Source: Myxococcales bacterium
GTDB taxonomy: Bacteria > Myxococcota_A > Polyangia > Haliangiales > Haliangiaceae
Length of the DNA stretch: 64,000 nucleotides
Reading direction: 5' to 3'
NCBI GenBank assembly: GCA_016720595.1
Contig: JADKKI010000007.1
Location: 1-64,000 of the forward strand
A program made the translations under genes and the position numbers. Below are positions 1 through 7,728 of this stretch, one piece after another (positions within the stretch are counted from its first letter, which is position 1; every line of letters starts with the position of its first letter). The notes under the pieces are model-generated. The model had not been told where the DNA came from, searched no databases, and saw only the letters and a program-made list of their open reading frames with translations.

Positions 1-387
1 GCGCATCTCGCGCACGGCTCGCGGCTTGTCGGGGACGAACATCAAGCCGAACTGGCACACCACGGCGTCGAACTCGCCGTCACCGAACGGCAGCGCCTGC
101 GCATCGGCCGCGCTCCAGGTCACGCGCGGATCTGTGATCACCTGTGCAGCACGGCTCAGCATCGGCTCGTTGAGATCCGTGGCGAGGAGCCGTCCCGTCG
201 GAGGCAGCGCACTCAACAGGTGGCGGCTGACGCGCCCGGTGCCCGCCGCGATCTCGAGCACGCGCGCGGTCCCTGGTGCGAGCCGGCGCGCGATCTCGAT
301 CGCATATGGCTCGAAGAGCACCGGGCCGAGGTGACGATCGTAGAGCTCGGGGATCGAGCCGATGAACGCGGTCGCCGGGCTGGTCAT
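1..387 (-). CDS. class I SAM-dependent methyltransferase (cut by window edge)
   Basis: Reading leftwards from the ATG at 387, the frame stays open to the window edge (129 codons seen), so the C-terminus is missing. Residues 43-52 (VLEIAAGTGR) are the SAM-binding motif I of Rossmann methyltransferases. ATDLNEPML (69-77) ends in the acidic ribose-binding strand. AADAQALPFGDGEFDAV follows as motif II/III, as in the UbiE/COQ5 or Methyltransf_11 type. Substrate is unknown. The start was chosen because the protein then begins just before a typical PELYDRHLGP N-terminal helix. It is transcribed away from the next gene, so a promoter should lie in 388-534. The family call is firm; the substrate is not. 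Confidence 0.85.
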   Translation of the reverse strand, partial: MTSPATAFIGSIPELYDRHLGPVLFEPYAIEIARRLAPGTARVLEIAAGTGRVSRHLLSALPPTGRLLATDLNEPMLSRAAQVITDPRVTWSAADAQALPFGDGEFDAVVCQFGLMFVPDKPRAVREMR

Positions 388-534
388 GGGCACCGGTATG
401 CCATGGCCCCCGCGTCTTCGGATGCATGGAGGCCGGCAAGTGGGTGACCGGCGCCGACGAGACCTGCAAGAAGAAGTGAGCCGCACGTGGGACCTGCCTG
501 ACCTCCAGGTGGGCTCCGTGCTACTCCAGCGGCC
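388..534. other. intergenic, with possible tail of a lost gene
   Basis: This is the gap between two divergent genes. On the plus strand, the frame ending with TGA at 477-479 reads CMEAGKWVTGADETCKKK. That is Cys-rich and looks like a secreted protein tail, but upstream it runs into the methyltransferase gene. It may be a gene remnant or chance. No clear promoter boxes were recognised. Confidence 0.25.
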
Positions 535-1206
535 ATGAGCGCAGCGCAGCTCCTCGATCAGGTGCAGTCGATCGCCCACGTCGAGGGGTTCGAGGCACGC
601 GCATACGCCGAGCGACTCGCGCGGGAGATCGCTCCCGCGGGGACCCGCGACGAGCTGGCGGCGAGAGACGAGCAGCTGCGCGATGCGCTCGGCCGGATCG
701 AGGCGCTCGCGAGCCGCGTGATGCGAATCCGCCTCGACCACGTGCTCGCCGCGGACACCTCGATCGGTCCGCCCACGCGCAAGGTGTTCGCCGCGACGGT
801 CGCCAGCTATGCGGGGCGCCTCGATCTGCTGGAGACCCGCGTGCACGACATCGCAAGCAAGAACGGCGCACGTGATGCACGCGGGATCGCGGAGCTCGTC
901 GCGCAGGCCGCCGCCGCCACGCTGGACCTGCGCACGGCGATCCGCGACCACGTGCTCGCGCTCGGTGCCGAGCTCGCTGCGACCTTGGTGCCCCACGCCG
1001 ATCAGCGAGCCCGTGATCGTCAGGAGGCGGAGCCCGCGCGGCGGACCTGGAGCGCCGTCCGTCGCGAGCTCGAGGCGGTGGCCGCTCGCCCGGAGCGGCT
1101 CGCCGAAGCGGCGTTCGCGGTGCGCCTCGCGAGCTGGCCCGAGCAGCTCGACGAACCGGATCCGGTGGCCGAGCCGACGCGCGCCTCCTTGATCGAGCTC
1201 GACTGA
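535..1206 (+). CDS. hypothetical alpha-helical protein
   Basis: A 223-residue protein with no family I recognise. It is rich in Ala, Arg, Glu and Leu in heptad-like spacing (for example residues 40-62 and 150-185), which suggests a mostly helical, partly coiled-coil soluble protein. There is no signal peptide or membrane segment, so it is probably cytoplasmic. The stop lies 8 bases before the GTG of the next gene, so the two are probably co-transcribed and may work together. A shorter start is possible, but ATG 535 follows a plausible spacer and gives good codon use throughout. Confidence 0.6.
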   Translation: MSAAQLLDQVQSIAHVEGFEARAYAERLAREIAPAGTRDELAARDEQLRDALGRIEALASRVMRIRLDHVLAADTSIGPPTRKVFAATVASYAGRLDLLETRVHDIASKNGARDARGIAELVAQAAAATLDLRTAIRDHVLALGAELAATLVPHADQRARDRQEAEPARRTWSAVRRELEAVAARPERLAEAAFAVRLASWPEQLDEPDPVAEPTRASLIELD

Positions 1207-1214
1207 GCCGATCC

Positions 1215-2260
1215 GTGTCGACCGTCGAACCCGATCAGGAGCCAGGGGACGAGGTGCTCCCCGTCGCGTTGACGTGGGCCGAGTACATCGGCCGGTGGGC
1301 GAACGATGTCGGCGGGTGGATGCAGCTGGCAGATGCGTTGATCCATCGCGCGGGTGACAGCGTCGAGATCGCCCTCGATCCGCAGACCGTGGAACGCGGC
1401 CTCCGCCGGCTCGCCACCCGAGGTCACAAGCCCGGCGGGCAGTACGGCCGCTGGATGCTCCGGTTCTTCGGCTTCGCGTCGCCGATCGAGGAGCTGGTCA
1501 AGTGGATGGGCCAGTACCACACGCGGTTCGCGGATCTCCCGTCGGGGTTCCGGCTCGAGCACCTGAACCTGTGGAACCGGCCACCGGTCGCCGAGTCTCG
1601 GCTCGCGGGCTGGATCCACCTCGGGGTCGCGTACGCGCAGCTCGGCAAGGGTGACCTCGCCGCATGCCACGCCACGCTCGTCCACGCGGAGCGGCTCGCG
1701 AGCAAGGCCGGTCCGGCGGCCGAGATCGAGGCCAGCCTCCTGCGCGGGCGCCTCGAGAGCGACGCCGGCCAGCGCGACGCCGCGCACACGAGGTACGTCG
1801 CACTCGACGCGCGGCTGGCCACGGCCCGGCTCCCAGCCGCGGATGATCGCGTCTATCGCGCCCGGCTCGCCGAGCAGCGCGCCTTCCACATCACGCTCGC
1901 GATCACCAACGAGCGCCCCGACATCGCCGCGCCCGAGCGCTCTATGCCTCGATCGACGAGGAGCCGTACCTGCCGTTCGTGTCGTTCCGCAAGGCGACGG
2001 GGCTCGCGTACTGCGCCTGGAAGCTCGGCGAGCTCGACGAGGCGGTCCGGCTGGCCCACCTCGCGATCGAGCACGCGGGCGATGGAGGCCTGGTCCGGAT
2101 GCGCGTGATGGCGCTCAACTTGCTCACCCGTGTGCTCACGGGCGACGCAGCGAACGCCGTGCATCAGCGTGCGCGCCGGATGGCGACGCTGCTCGAGGAC
2201 GAGGATCTCCTCAATCGCGTCGCGTGGTCTGCACCGCCCGAGCCGCCCGAGGGTCAATGA
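1215..2260 (+). pseudogene. hypothetical TPR-like protein, frameshifted
   Basis: A GTG start at 1215 gives about 239 sensible residues, including a TPR-like helical pair around LGVAYAQLGKGDLAACHATLVHAERL. After about 1930 the frame turns to Arg/Ser noise, while the next frame gives a natural continuation (ARALYASIDEEPYLPF, then LAYCAWKLGELDEAVRLAHL) to the stop at 2258-2260. One base missing between about 1923 and 1940 explains this. The joined protein would be about 348 residues with more helical repeat units. It is probably cytoplasmic, and its function is unknown. Its 3' end overlaps the convergent pyrophosphatase gene by about 50 bases. Whether this is a true pseudogene or a sequence error cannot be decided here. 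Confidence 0.55.
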
Positions 2261-2924
2261 TCGAGTCGTCGAGGATCGCGTTCGCCTCCTCGGCATCGCC
2301 CCACCCCACCACCTCCGTCGCACCTGCGCCCCAGTAGTTCGCGAACCACAGGACCAGGATCGCGCGGCTGGCCGGATACCCGGTGTCGAGCTCGTGGAGA
2401 TCGTGGAGCCGCGAGAACCCGTTGCGCAGCTCGTCGTCGAGAGGCACCCCGATCAGCTTGTCGTCACGCACGCCGTCATGGGCCATCTCGAGCACCCCGA
2501 TGATTCGAGCTCTCGCGATCGTCGCGCGCTCGATGCCGCGGCCGAGCACGAGCACGTCCAGCGGATCGCCGTCAGCCGCGAGCGTCCGCGGCACCATGCC
2601 GTAGTTGACGGGATAGGCCAGGTAGTCGATCTCTCGCCGCGAGCCGTCATCGCGATCGAGCGCCCACCGGAGGGCGCCATCCTCCTCGTCGACCTCGAAC
2701 TTGCCGGTGGTCCCCGTGGGGATCTCGACCACCGTGTTCACGCTGCCATCGCGGTTGCGCGCGGGGTAGCCACGGGACAGGTGCCGCATCGCGAAGATCG
2801 TCTCGTCGTCGAGAGCGATCGCGGACGGCGACACGGGGGCGCCACCGACGATGGCGCGAGAAGGGACACGGGAGCACACGACGGAGGGCCCACACACCAG
2901 ACACAGAATCAGAGCTGCTTTCAC
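2211..2924 (-). CDS. ppa: family I inorganic pyrophosphatase with signal peptide
   Basis: Hydrolyses PPi to two phosphates. The family I metal-binding signature DGDPLD is at residues 118-123. It is preceded by DYLAYPVNYGMVP and followed by the conserved EMAHDGVRDDKLIGVP stretch. From the GTG at 2924 the protein begins VKAALILCLVCGPSVV, a hydrophobic segment that reads as a signal peptide or lipoprotein-like leader, so this copy may be exported. An upstream start at 3017 is possible but adds sequence unlike the family. Family I enzymes are normally cytosolic and about 175-200 residues, so the leader is unusual. The family is certain; the location and exact start are less so. Confidence 0.88.
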   Translation of the reverse strand: MKAALILCLVCGPSVVCSRVPSRAIVGGAPVSPSAIALDDETIFAMRHLSRGYPARNRDGSVNTVVEIPTGTTGKFEVDEEDGALRWALDRDDGSRREIDYLAYPVNYGMVPRTLAADGDPLDVLVLGRGIERATIARARIIGVLEMAHDGVRDDKLIGVPLDDELRNGFSRLHDLHELDTGYPASRAILVLWFANYWGAGATEVVGWGDAEEANAILDDSIIDPRAARAVQTTRRD

Positions 2925-3039
2925 GCCTTCATCCGTAGAGCCCGGCGGCGAATCCAACAAGGACACGATCTCGGACATCGGCCGGGCGTTGCCAGGGACT
3001 GCCGTGGCAGCGGGCACGGGCGCGCGTCAGGATCGGGCC

Positions 3040-3285
3040 ATGCGTAGGCACCCGGTCACCGTCGCGGTCGCGCTCGCCGCCGCGCTCGCGGCCACCGTGC
3101 CCGCCTGCACGTTGATCGGCCTGGGTGCCGGCGCCGCGGCCACCGGTGTCCACAACTCCTCGGCCACCGAGAAGGATCAGTGGAGCTATGCCGGGCCGCT
3201 CCTCCTCGGCGGCATCTTCGGCCTGGTCACGGACTACTTCCTGTACGACGCGCTGAAGCGACAGTTCTCCAAGCCGTGGTCGTGA
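3040..3285 (+). CDS. small lipoprotein with a hydrophobic segment
   Basis: An 81-residue protein. Residues 1-22 form a signal peptide ending in a lipobox (VPAC), so Cys22 should be lipidated. The mature part has a Gly/Ala stretch and one hydrophobic segment (PLLLGGIFGLVTDYFLYDAL) that could sit in or on the membrane. I recognise no family. The start at 3040 was chosen because it puts the signal peptide at the N-terminus; the frame is open further upstream, but that part is not protein-like. The stop is 18 bases from the stop of the convergent dehydrogenase gene. Confidence 0.65.
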   Translation: MRRHPVTVAVALAAALAATVPACTLIGLGAGAAATGVHNSSATEKDQWSYAGPLLLGGIFGLVTDYFLYDALKRQFSKPWS

Positions 3286-3303
3286 GTCAGGCGGTAGCCG
3301 CCG

Positions 3304-4370
3304 CTACGGCTCGTGCGCCGCGAGCTCGGCGATCGCGGCCTTGATGCCATCCTTCTGCGGGACGCTCGCCATCTCGAGGTTATCGGCGAGGCCGATGCCG
3401 GGGATGTGCGCGCCCGCGAGGAGCTTCGGCGGAGCGTGGAGCTCGTAGAACAGCTCCTCCGCGAGGCGACGGATCAGGTGCTCGCCGAAGTTCGTGATCT
3501 CCGTGTCCTCGTTGACGCACAGCACGCGGTTGGTCTTGCGGACACTCGCGGTGATCGCATCCCAGTCGTAGGGGTGGAGCGAGCGGAGATCGACGACCTC
3601 GGTCTCGATCCCATCGGCAGCGAGCTCGTCGGCGGCGGCGAGGGCCATCGGGACGTTGCGGCCGTAGGTGAGCACGGTGACATGCGTGCCTTCGCGCGCG
3701 ATGTTCGCCTTGCCGATCGGGATGTAGAGTTCCTCGAGATCGGGCCACTCCGGCTTCCACGCCGAGCGATCGCCGAGTGGCGCATCGATCATCGCGGACA
3801 GCCGCTTGTCGTCGCCGGGCTCGCCGGGGACGTCCTCGCCTGGCTTGCTCTTCACGCGCAGCAGCGCCTTGGGCATCAGGAACATGACCGGGTTGGGATC
3901 CTGGATCGCCGAGAGGAGAGGAGGAGGCCGTAGGCGTCGCGCGGGGTCGACGGCATCACGATCTTCCAGCCGGGGATCCGGGTCGCCATCGCATCGAACG
4001 AGTGCGAGTGATAGATGCTGCCGCGAATGCCGGCGCCGACGGGCGTCATCATCACGAGCGGGACGTTCCAGTCTCCACCCGAGGACCAGTACGTGTTGCC
4101 CGCGATCTTCAGCAGATCGATCGTGTTGAACGCATAGTCGCAGAACTGGATCTCGGCCACGGGCTTGCGGCCCGCGAGCGCGAGGCCGATCGCGGTGCCG
4201 ACGATGCCTCGCTCGTCGAGCGGGGTGTTCCACGCGGTCTCGAGGCCCTGGGTCCCGGTGAACACGCCCCCGAGCGGCGGGCCGACGTCCTCCCCGAAGA
4301 TGTCGGTCACGCCGAGCCGGGACTCACCGACATGGAGGGCCATGCGGATCGCCTGGATCATCGTCGACAT
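3304..4370 (-). pseudogene. 2-oxoacid dehydrogenase E1 beta subunit, frameshifted by a 5-bp duplication
   Basis: This is the thiamine-diphosphate E1 beta partner of the upstream alpha gene (pyruvate or branched-chain 2-oxoacid dehydrogenase type). The N-terminal half (MSTMIQAIRMAL, FGEDVGPPLGGVF, FCDYAFNTID, PSTPRDAYGLLLS) is in one frame. The C-terminal half (SAIQDPNPVMFLMPKALL, then VTVLTYGRNV and the transketolase C-terminal domain) is in another. The break falls exactly at a perfect tandem pentamer, GAGAG GAGAG on the plus strand at 3911-3920. Removing one copy restores GLLLSAIQDP, as the family has. Repaired, it would be about 353 residues. It starts one base after the alpha stop, so the genes form an operon. 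No E2 or E3 gene lies nearby. Confidence 0.85.
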
Positions 4371-4371
4371 C

Positions 4372-5415
4372 TCAGGACTCCCCGGCGACGTAGTTCTTGT
4401 CGGCGAACACGAAGTCCCAGATCGAGTCCGGCGACGGCGGCTCCTCCGTGCGGACGCGCTTGCTCGCGTCGAGTAGCTCCTGCGTGTACGTGGCTCGGCG
4501 CTCCTCCATCTGGGCGCGCGTCAGCACCTGCCGGTCCTCCAGCGTGCGCTCGAAGCGATCGAGGCAATCGATCTCGTCCTTGGCGACGTTGGCGCCGCTC
4601 GCCGAGGAGTGCCCGCGCAGGCGCGAGACCATCGCCTCGAGGAGGTACGGCTTCCGCTCGGTGCGGACGTAGTCCATCGCCTTCTGGATCGCGGCGTAGC
4701 TCGCCTCGGGATCGTTGCCATCGACGATGGCGGTGGGCATGCCGAAGGCCTTGCCGCGCTCAGCGATCTGGTCGTAGCCGTGCTGGCCGGCGAACGGCGT
4801 GGAGATCCCGAACCGGTTGTTGGTGACGATCATGAGGAGCGGCAGCTCCTGGCCCTTGCGCGAGCTCCACACGAGGGCCGTGGCGAAGTCACCCTCGGCG
4901 GTCCCGGCGTCGCCGCCCTGGACGATGCTGATGCCCTTGGCGGCGCGCTGCGCACGCGCGGTGCCGATCGCGATCGAGTACTGGACCTCGATCGGCGAGC
5001 TCACGGGCACCACGTTCCACTTGCGCACCGAGAAGTGCCCCGCGAAGTTGCGGCCCTTCGAGTACGGGTCGCTGGCGACGTTCTTCATCTGCCGGATCGA
5101 GTCCACGGGATCGGCGCCCATGGCGAGCAGCGTCCCGCTCGAGCGGTAGTGGAGGTGCAGGAAGTCGTGATCGAGCCCCTGCCCCTTGTTGGCGAGCAGG
5201 CCGAGCGGGACGTTGAAAGCCTCCTCGCCGGGCCCGCCGATCCAGAAGTACCCGTCACCCATCTTGTACATGGTGATCAGGCGCTCCTCGAGCACGCGCG
5301 CTCGGAGCATCAGGTCGTAGATCTTGAGGCACGTCTCGGCGGCGAGAGGGCCACCGAGGTGATCGCGAGAGGCGACCACGGATGCGCGGGCGGACGCTGG
5401 GGCGCTGGAGCTCAT
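4372..5415 (-). CDS. 2-oxoacid dehydrogenase E1 alpha subunit
   Basis: A thiamine-diphosphate-dependent decarboxylase subunit of the pyruvate/branched-chain 2-oxoacid dehydrogenase complex, 347 residues as usual for alpha subunits. The ThDP motif runs from GDAGTAEGDF (168-177) to the NN at 199-200; Ala replaces the usual Gly of GDG. HYRSSGTLLAMG (89-100) and SRLRGHSSAS near residue 265 (phosphorylation-loop-like region) are also typical. It is first in a two-gene unit with the beta subunit, which starts one base after its stop. The substrate (pyruvate versus branched-chain acids) cannot be settled from sequence alone. The protein is cytoplasmic. Confidence 0.9.
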   Translation of the reverse strand: MSSSAPASARASVVASRDHLGGPLAAETCLKIYDLMLRARVLEERLITMYKMGDGYFWIGGPGEEAFNVPLGLLANKGQGLDHDFLHLHYRSSGTLLAMGADPVDSIRQMKNVASDPYSKGRNFAGHFSVRKWNVVPVSSPIEVQYSIAIGTARAQRAAKGISIVQGGDAGTAEGDFATALVWSSRKGQELPLLMIVTNNRFGISTPFAGQHGYDQIAERGKAFGMPTAIVDGNDPEASYAAIQKAMDYVRTERKPYLLEAMVSRLRGHSSASGANVAKDEIDCLDRFERTLEDRQVLTRAQMEERRATYTQELLDASKRVRTEEPPSPDSIWDFVFADKNYVAGES

Positions 5416-5473
5416 ACGACGCCGCAGTCTTAGCGCGAAACCGCGCGCAAGGTCGAGCGCCGCGGCGCCGTGG

Positions 5474-7726
5474 CTACGCGGGTGGGCGTAGCGTCAAGGA
5501 CTCGACGGGGTTGCGATCCCGCGCGCACTTCTTCGAGCCCTTGGAGCACTGGATCCGGAGCGCCGCCAGATCGTCGGGGATCCGGAACCGGGTATACGCG
5601 GTCTGCGCGTCCCTGGCGCGCGGGTCGCGGAGCGCCAGGAGGGCCGTCGCCTGGGTCCGGAGCAGATCCGGATCGCGCGGATTGAGATCCAGGCCGTGGG
5701 TCGCCGCGGCGAGCGCGGCCGCGTAGTCGCCGACCGCGCCGAGGACCCGCGCATACACCGCCCACGCCGAGGTGTTGCTCGGAGTCCGTTCGGTGCAGGT
5801 CCTGGCCGGGGCCACCGCCTCCGCCCACCGATTCTGGCGCACGTAGGCATCCGCGATGATGGCGTCGAGCACGGGGGGCTCCGGCAGCCCGACCGAGGTC
5901 ACGAGCTGCCGCGCCTCGCGGACCAGAGCGAGCGCGTCCGCCACGCGCCCTTGCTTTGCCGCCACCCAGCCGAGTTGCACGGTGACCATCGCGCGCGCGC
6001 GGGGATCGGGCGCGCTCAGCTGCGCGGCCTCGAGCACCGCACGCGCCTCGTCGAGCCGCGTCACGATCGTCGCGACCAGCGCCATCCCGTGCTCGTAGCT
6101 CCGCTCCCACGCGGGGCGCTGCCTCGAGATCCTTGCGCCCTGCCCGACCTCGATCCGGGTCTCGGCGACGAGCGTGATCGGCTGGGGCTTGCACGCATCG
6201 AGCTCCACATCCCGCGTGCGCCGCGCCCCCGCGACGAACGCACGGCCTTCGTCGGTGCGCACCGCGGTACACGCCAGCGCCTGCATCCCGAGCGTACGGC
6301 TGCGGTGTCGGAGCCGCGCGGTCACGCTGAGCGGCAGCTGGGAGGCCGACAAGGCCGATGGCACCGCGAGCACGTAGCGCACCGCCTGCGCCTCGCGTGG
6401 CGCGATCGTGTGCGTCAGGACCTGCCCGCGGAACTTCGAGATCTCGTGCTCCTCGAGCACCGTCCCGTCCGCACCGACCACGAGCGTGCGCAGCACGTGC
6501 GTGTCCTGATCGCGCGCATCGGTTGCGTGCGCGAGCCCCGAGGTCCCGAGCCGGCGGCCGGCGCGATCGGCGACCTCGATCTCGACCCAGGTGTCCTGCG
6601 CATCGAGGATCCCGCCCGGGAAGCGATGCCCCGCGAGCAGGTTCCGGATCACCACGTCGAGCTCGAGCTGGGTCCCTGCCACCACCGGTGCGCCATCGGC
6701 AGGGAGGTGCCACGCACTCGCCACACCCGCGGTGACCACGCGCGCGCCTGCGACATCGATCGAGGCGGCTCCCGTGATCTTCGCGCGGGTCAGGCGTAGC
6801 TGCTCCGCGTCGCCGCGCATCGAGGCCATCCAGGTGTGCCCGCCGACGAACCGATGCGAGGCGATCGTCCCGCGCTTCGCGCCGAGCTCTGCCTTGGACG
6901 CCGGTGTCCGCTCCATATGACAGCTGATGCAGGTCTGCTGGTCGACCTTGTCCATCCGGGCGAGCCCGTTCCCGGTCCACGCCGAGCTCCGCCACATCCC
7001 CGGCTCGTCGACGCCGGTCAGGTGCACTGGCAGCTCCATGTCGGGCGACAGAAAGCCGCGATGACACGAGACGCACAGGCCGACATCGAGCTTGGTCGTC
7101 ACCTGCTGCTTGTGACGTGCGATCGAGGCCGGATCCCCGAGACGCGGCGCATCGCGCGGCGTGGGATCCCAGACATAGCTGGCGTTGCCGTCCGAGGTCG
7201 CCGACGTGACGCCGTGGCAGAGCCGACACGACACCCCCGAGTGCGCGCGCAGATCGTCCGCGGGGATCGGTGCGTCGGCGGTCATCATCCCGTCGACGAG
7301 CAACGGCAGATCGTGGCAGCCACCGCAGTGACGGCTCGGCACCTTGCCGAGGTCGGCGCGCAGGCGCTCGATGTTCGCGCGATACATCGGATTACCAAAC
7401 GAGGCGAACGAGTGCGCGCTCGACGACCACTGCGCCGCCGCATCGGGGTGGCACGTGGCACAGCTATCGACGTCCGAGAGCTGCTCGCCCTGGCTGAGCT
7501 CGGTGGCAGGAGCACCGTGAGAGATCGCGACCATGCTCGGCGCAAGCTCGCCCGGTGCGCGCGGGATCCGCGCCTCGCGACGCGGGGCCACCACGCGGTC
7601 GCTCGTGCGATCGACCACGCGATCGACCGGCGATGCCGCGATGGGCGCGGTCTCCGGCGCCGGGGCCGCCGGCTCCTTCGCGCCGCACGCGGCGCACAGG
7701 ACGAACACGAGGTGACGCGCGCGCAT
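5474..7726 (-). CDS. pentahaem cytochrome c lipoprotein with TPR domain
   Basis: A 750-residue protein. The start at ATG 7726 gives a short signal peptide with lipobox LCAAC (Cys14), and it follows the TAA of the upstream gene by 2 bases. Five CxxCH haem sites (CATCH, CGGCH, CRLCH, CVSCH, CISCH) lie between about residues 89 and 270 in a cytochrome c554/multihaem-type arrangement. A beta-rich middle region follows, then about 200 C-terminal residues of TPR-like repeats (VTVQLGWVAAKQGRVADALAL; AVYARVLGAVGDYAAALAAA). It is likely an outer- or inner-membrane-anchored periplasmic electron carrier or oxidoreductase; the donor and acceptor are unknown. A related octahaem protein is encoded at 36156-37955. 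Confidence 0.85.
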   Translation of the reverse strand: MRARHLVFVLCAACGAKEPAAPAPETAPIAASPVDRVVDRTSDRVVAPRREARIPRAPGELAPSMVAISHGAPATELSQGEQLSDVDSCATCHPDAAAQWSSSAHSFASFGNPMYRANIERLRADLGKVPSRHCGGCHDLPLLVDGMMTADAPIPADDLRAHSGVSCRLCHGVTSATSDGNASYVWDPTPRDAPRLGDPASIARHKQQVTTKLDVGLCVSCHRGFLSPDMELPVHLTGVDEPGMWRSSAWTGNGLARMDKVDQQTCISCHMERTPASKAELGAKRGTIASHRFVGGHTWMASMRGDAEQLRLTRAKITGAASIDVAGARVVTAGVASAWHLPADGAPVVAGTQLELDVVIRNLLAGHRFPGGILDAQDTWVEIEVADRAGRRLGTSGLAHATDARDQDTHVLRTLVVGADGTVLEEHEISKFRGQVLTHTIAPREAQAVRYVLAVPSALSASQLPLSVTARLRHRSRTLGMQALACTAVRTDEGRAFVAGARRTRDVELDACKPQPITLVAETRIEVGQGARISRQRPAWERSYEHGMALVATIVTRLDEARAVLEAAQLSAPDPRARAMVTVQLGWVAAKQGRVADALALVREARQLVTSVGLPEPPVLDAIIADAYVRQNRWAEAVAPARTCTERTPSNTSAWAVYARVLGAVGDYAAALAAATHGLDLNPRDPDLLRTQATALLALRDPRARDAQTAYTRFRIPDDLAALRIQCSKGSKKCARDRNPVESLTLRPPA

Positions 7727-7728
7727 GG

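Noticed and set aside
3304..5415. bkdAB or pdhAB gene names
   Set aside because: Sequence alone does not separate pyruvate from branched-chain specificity, and no E2 gene is near.
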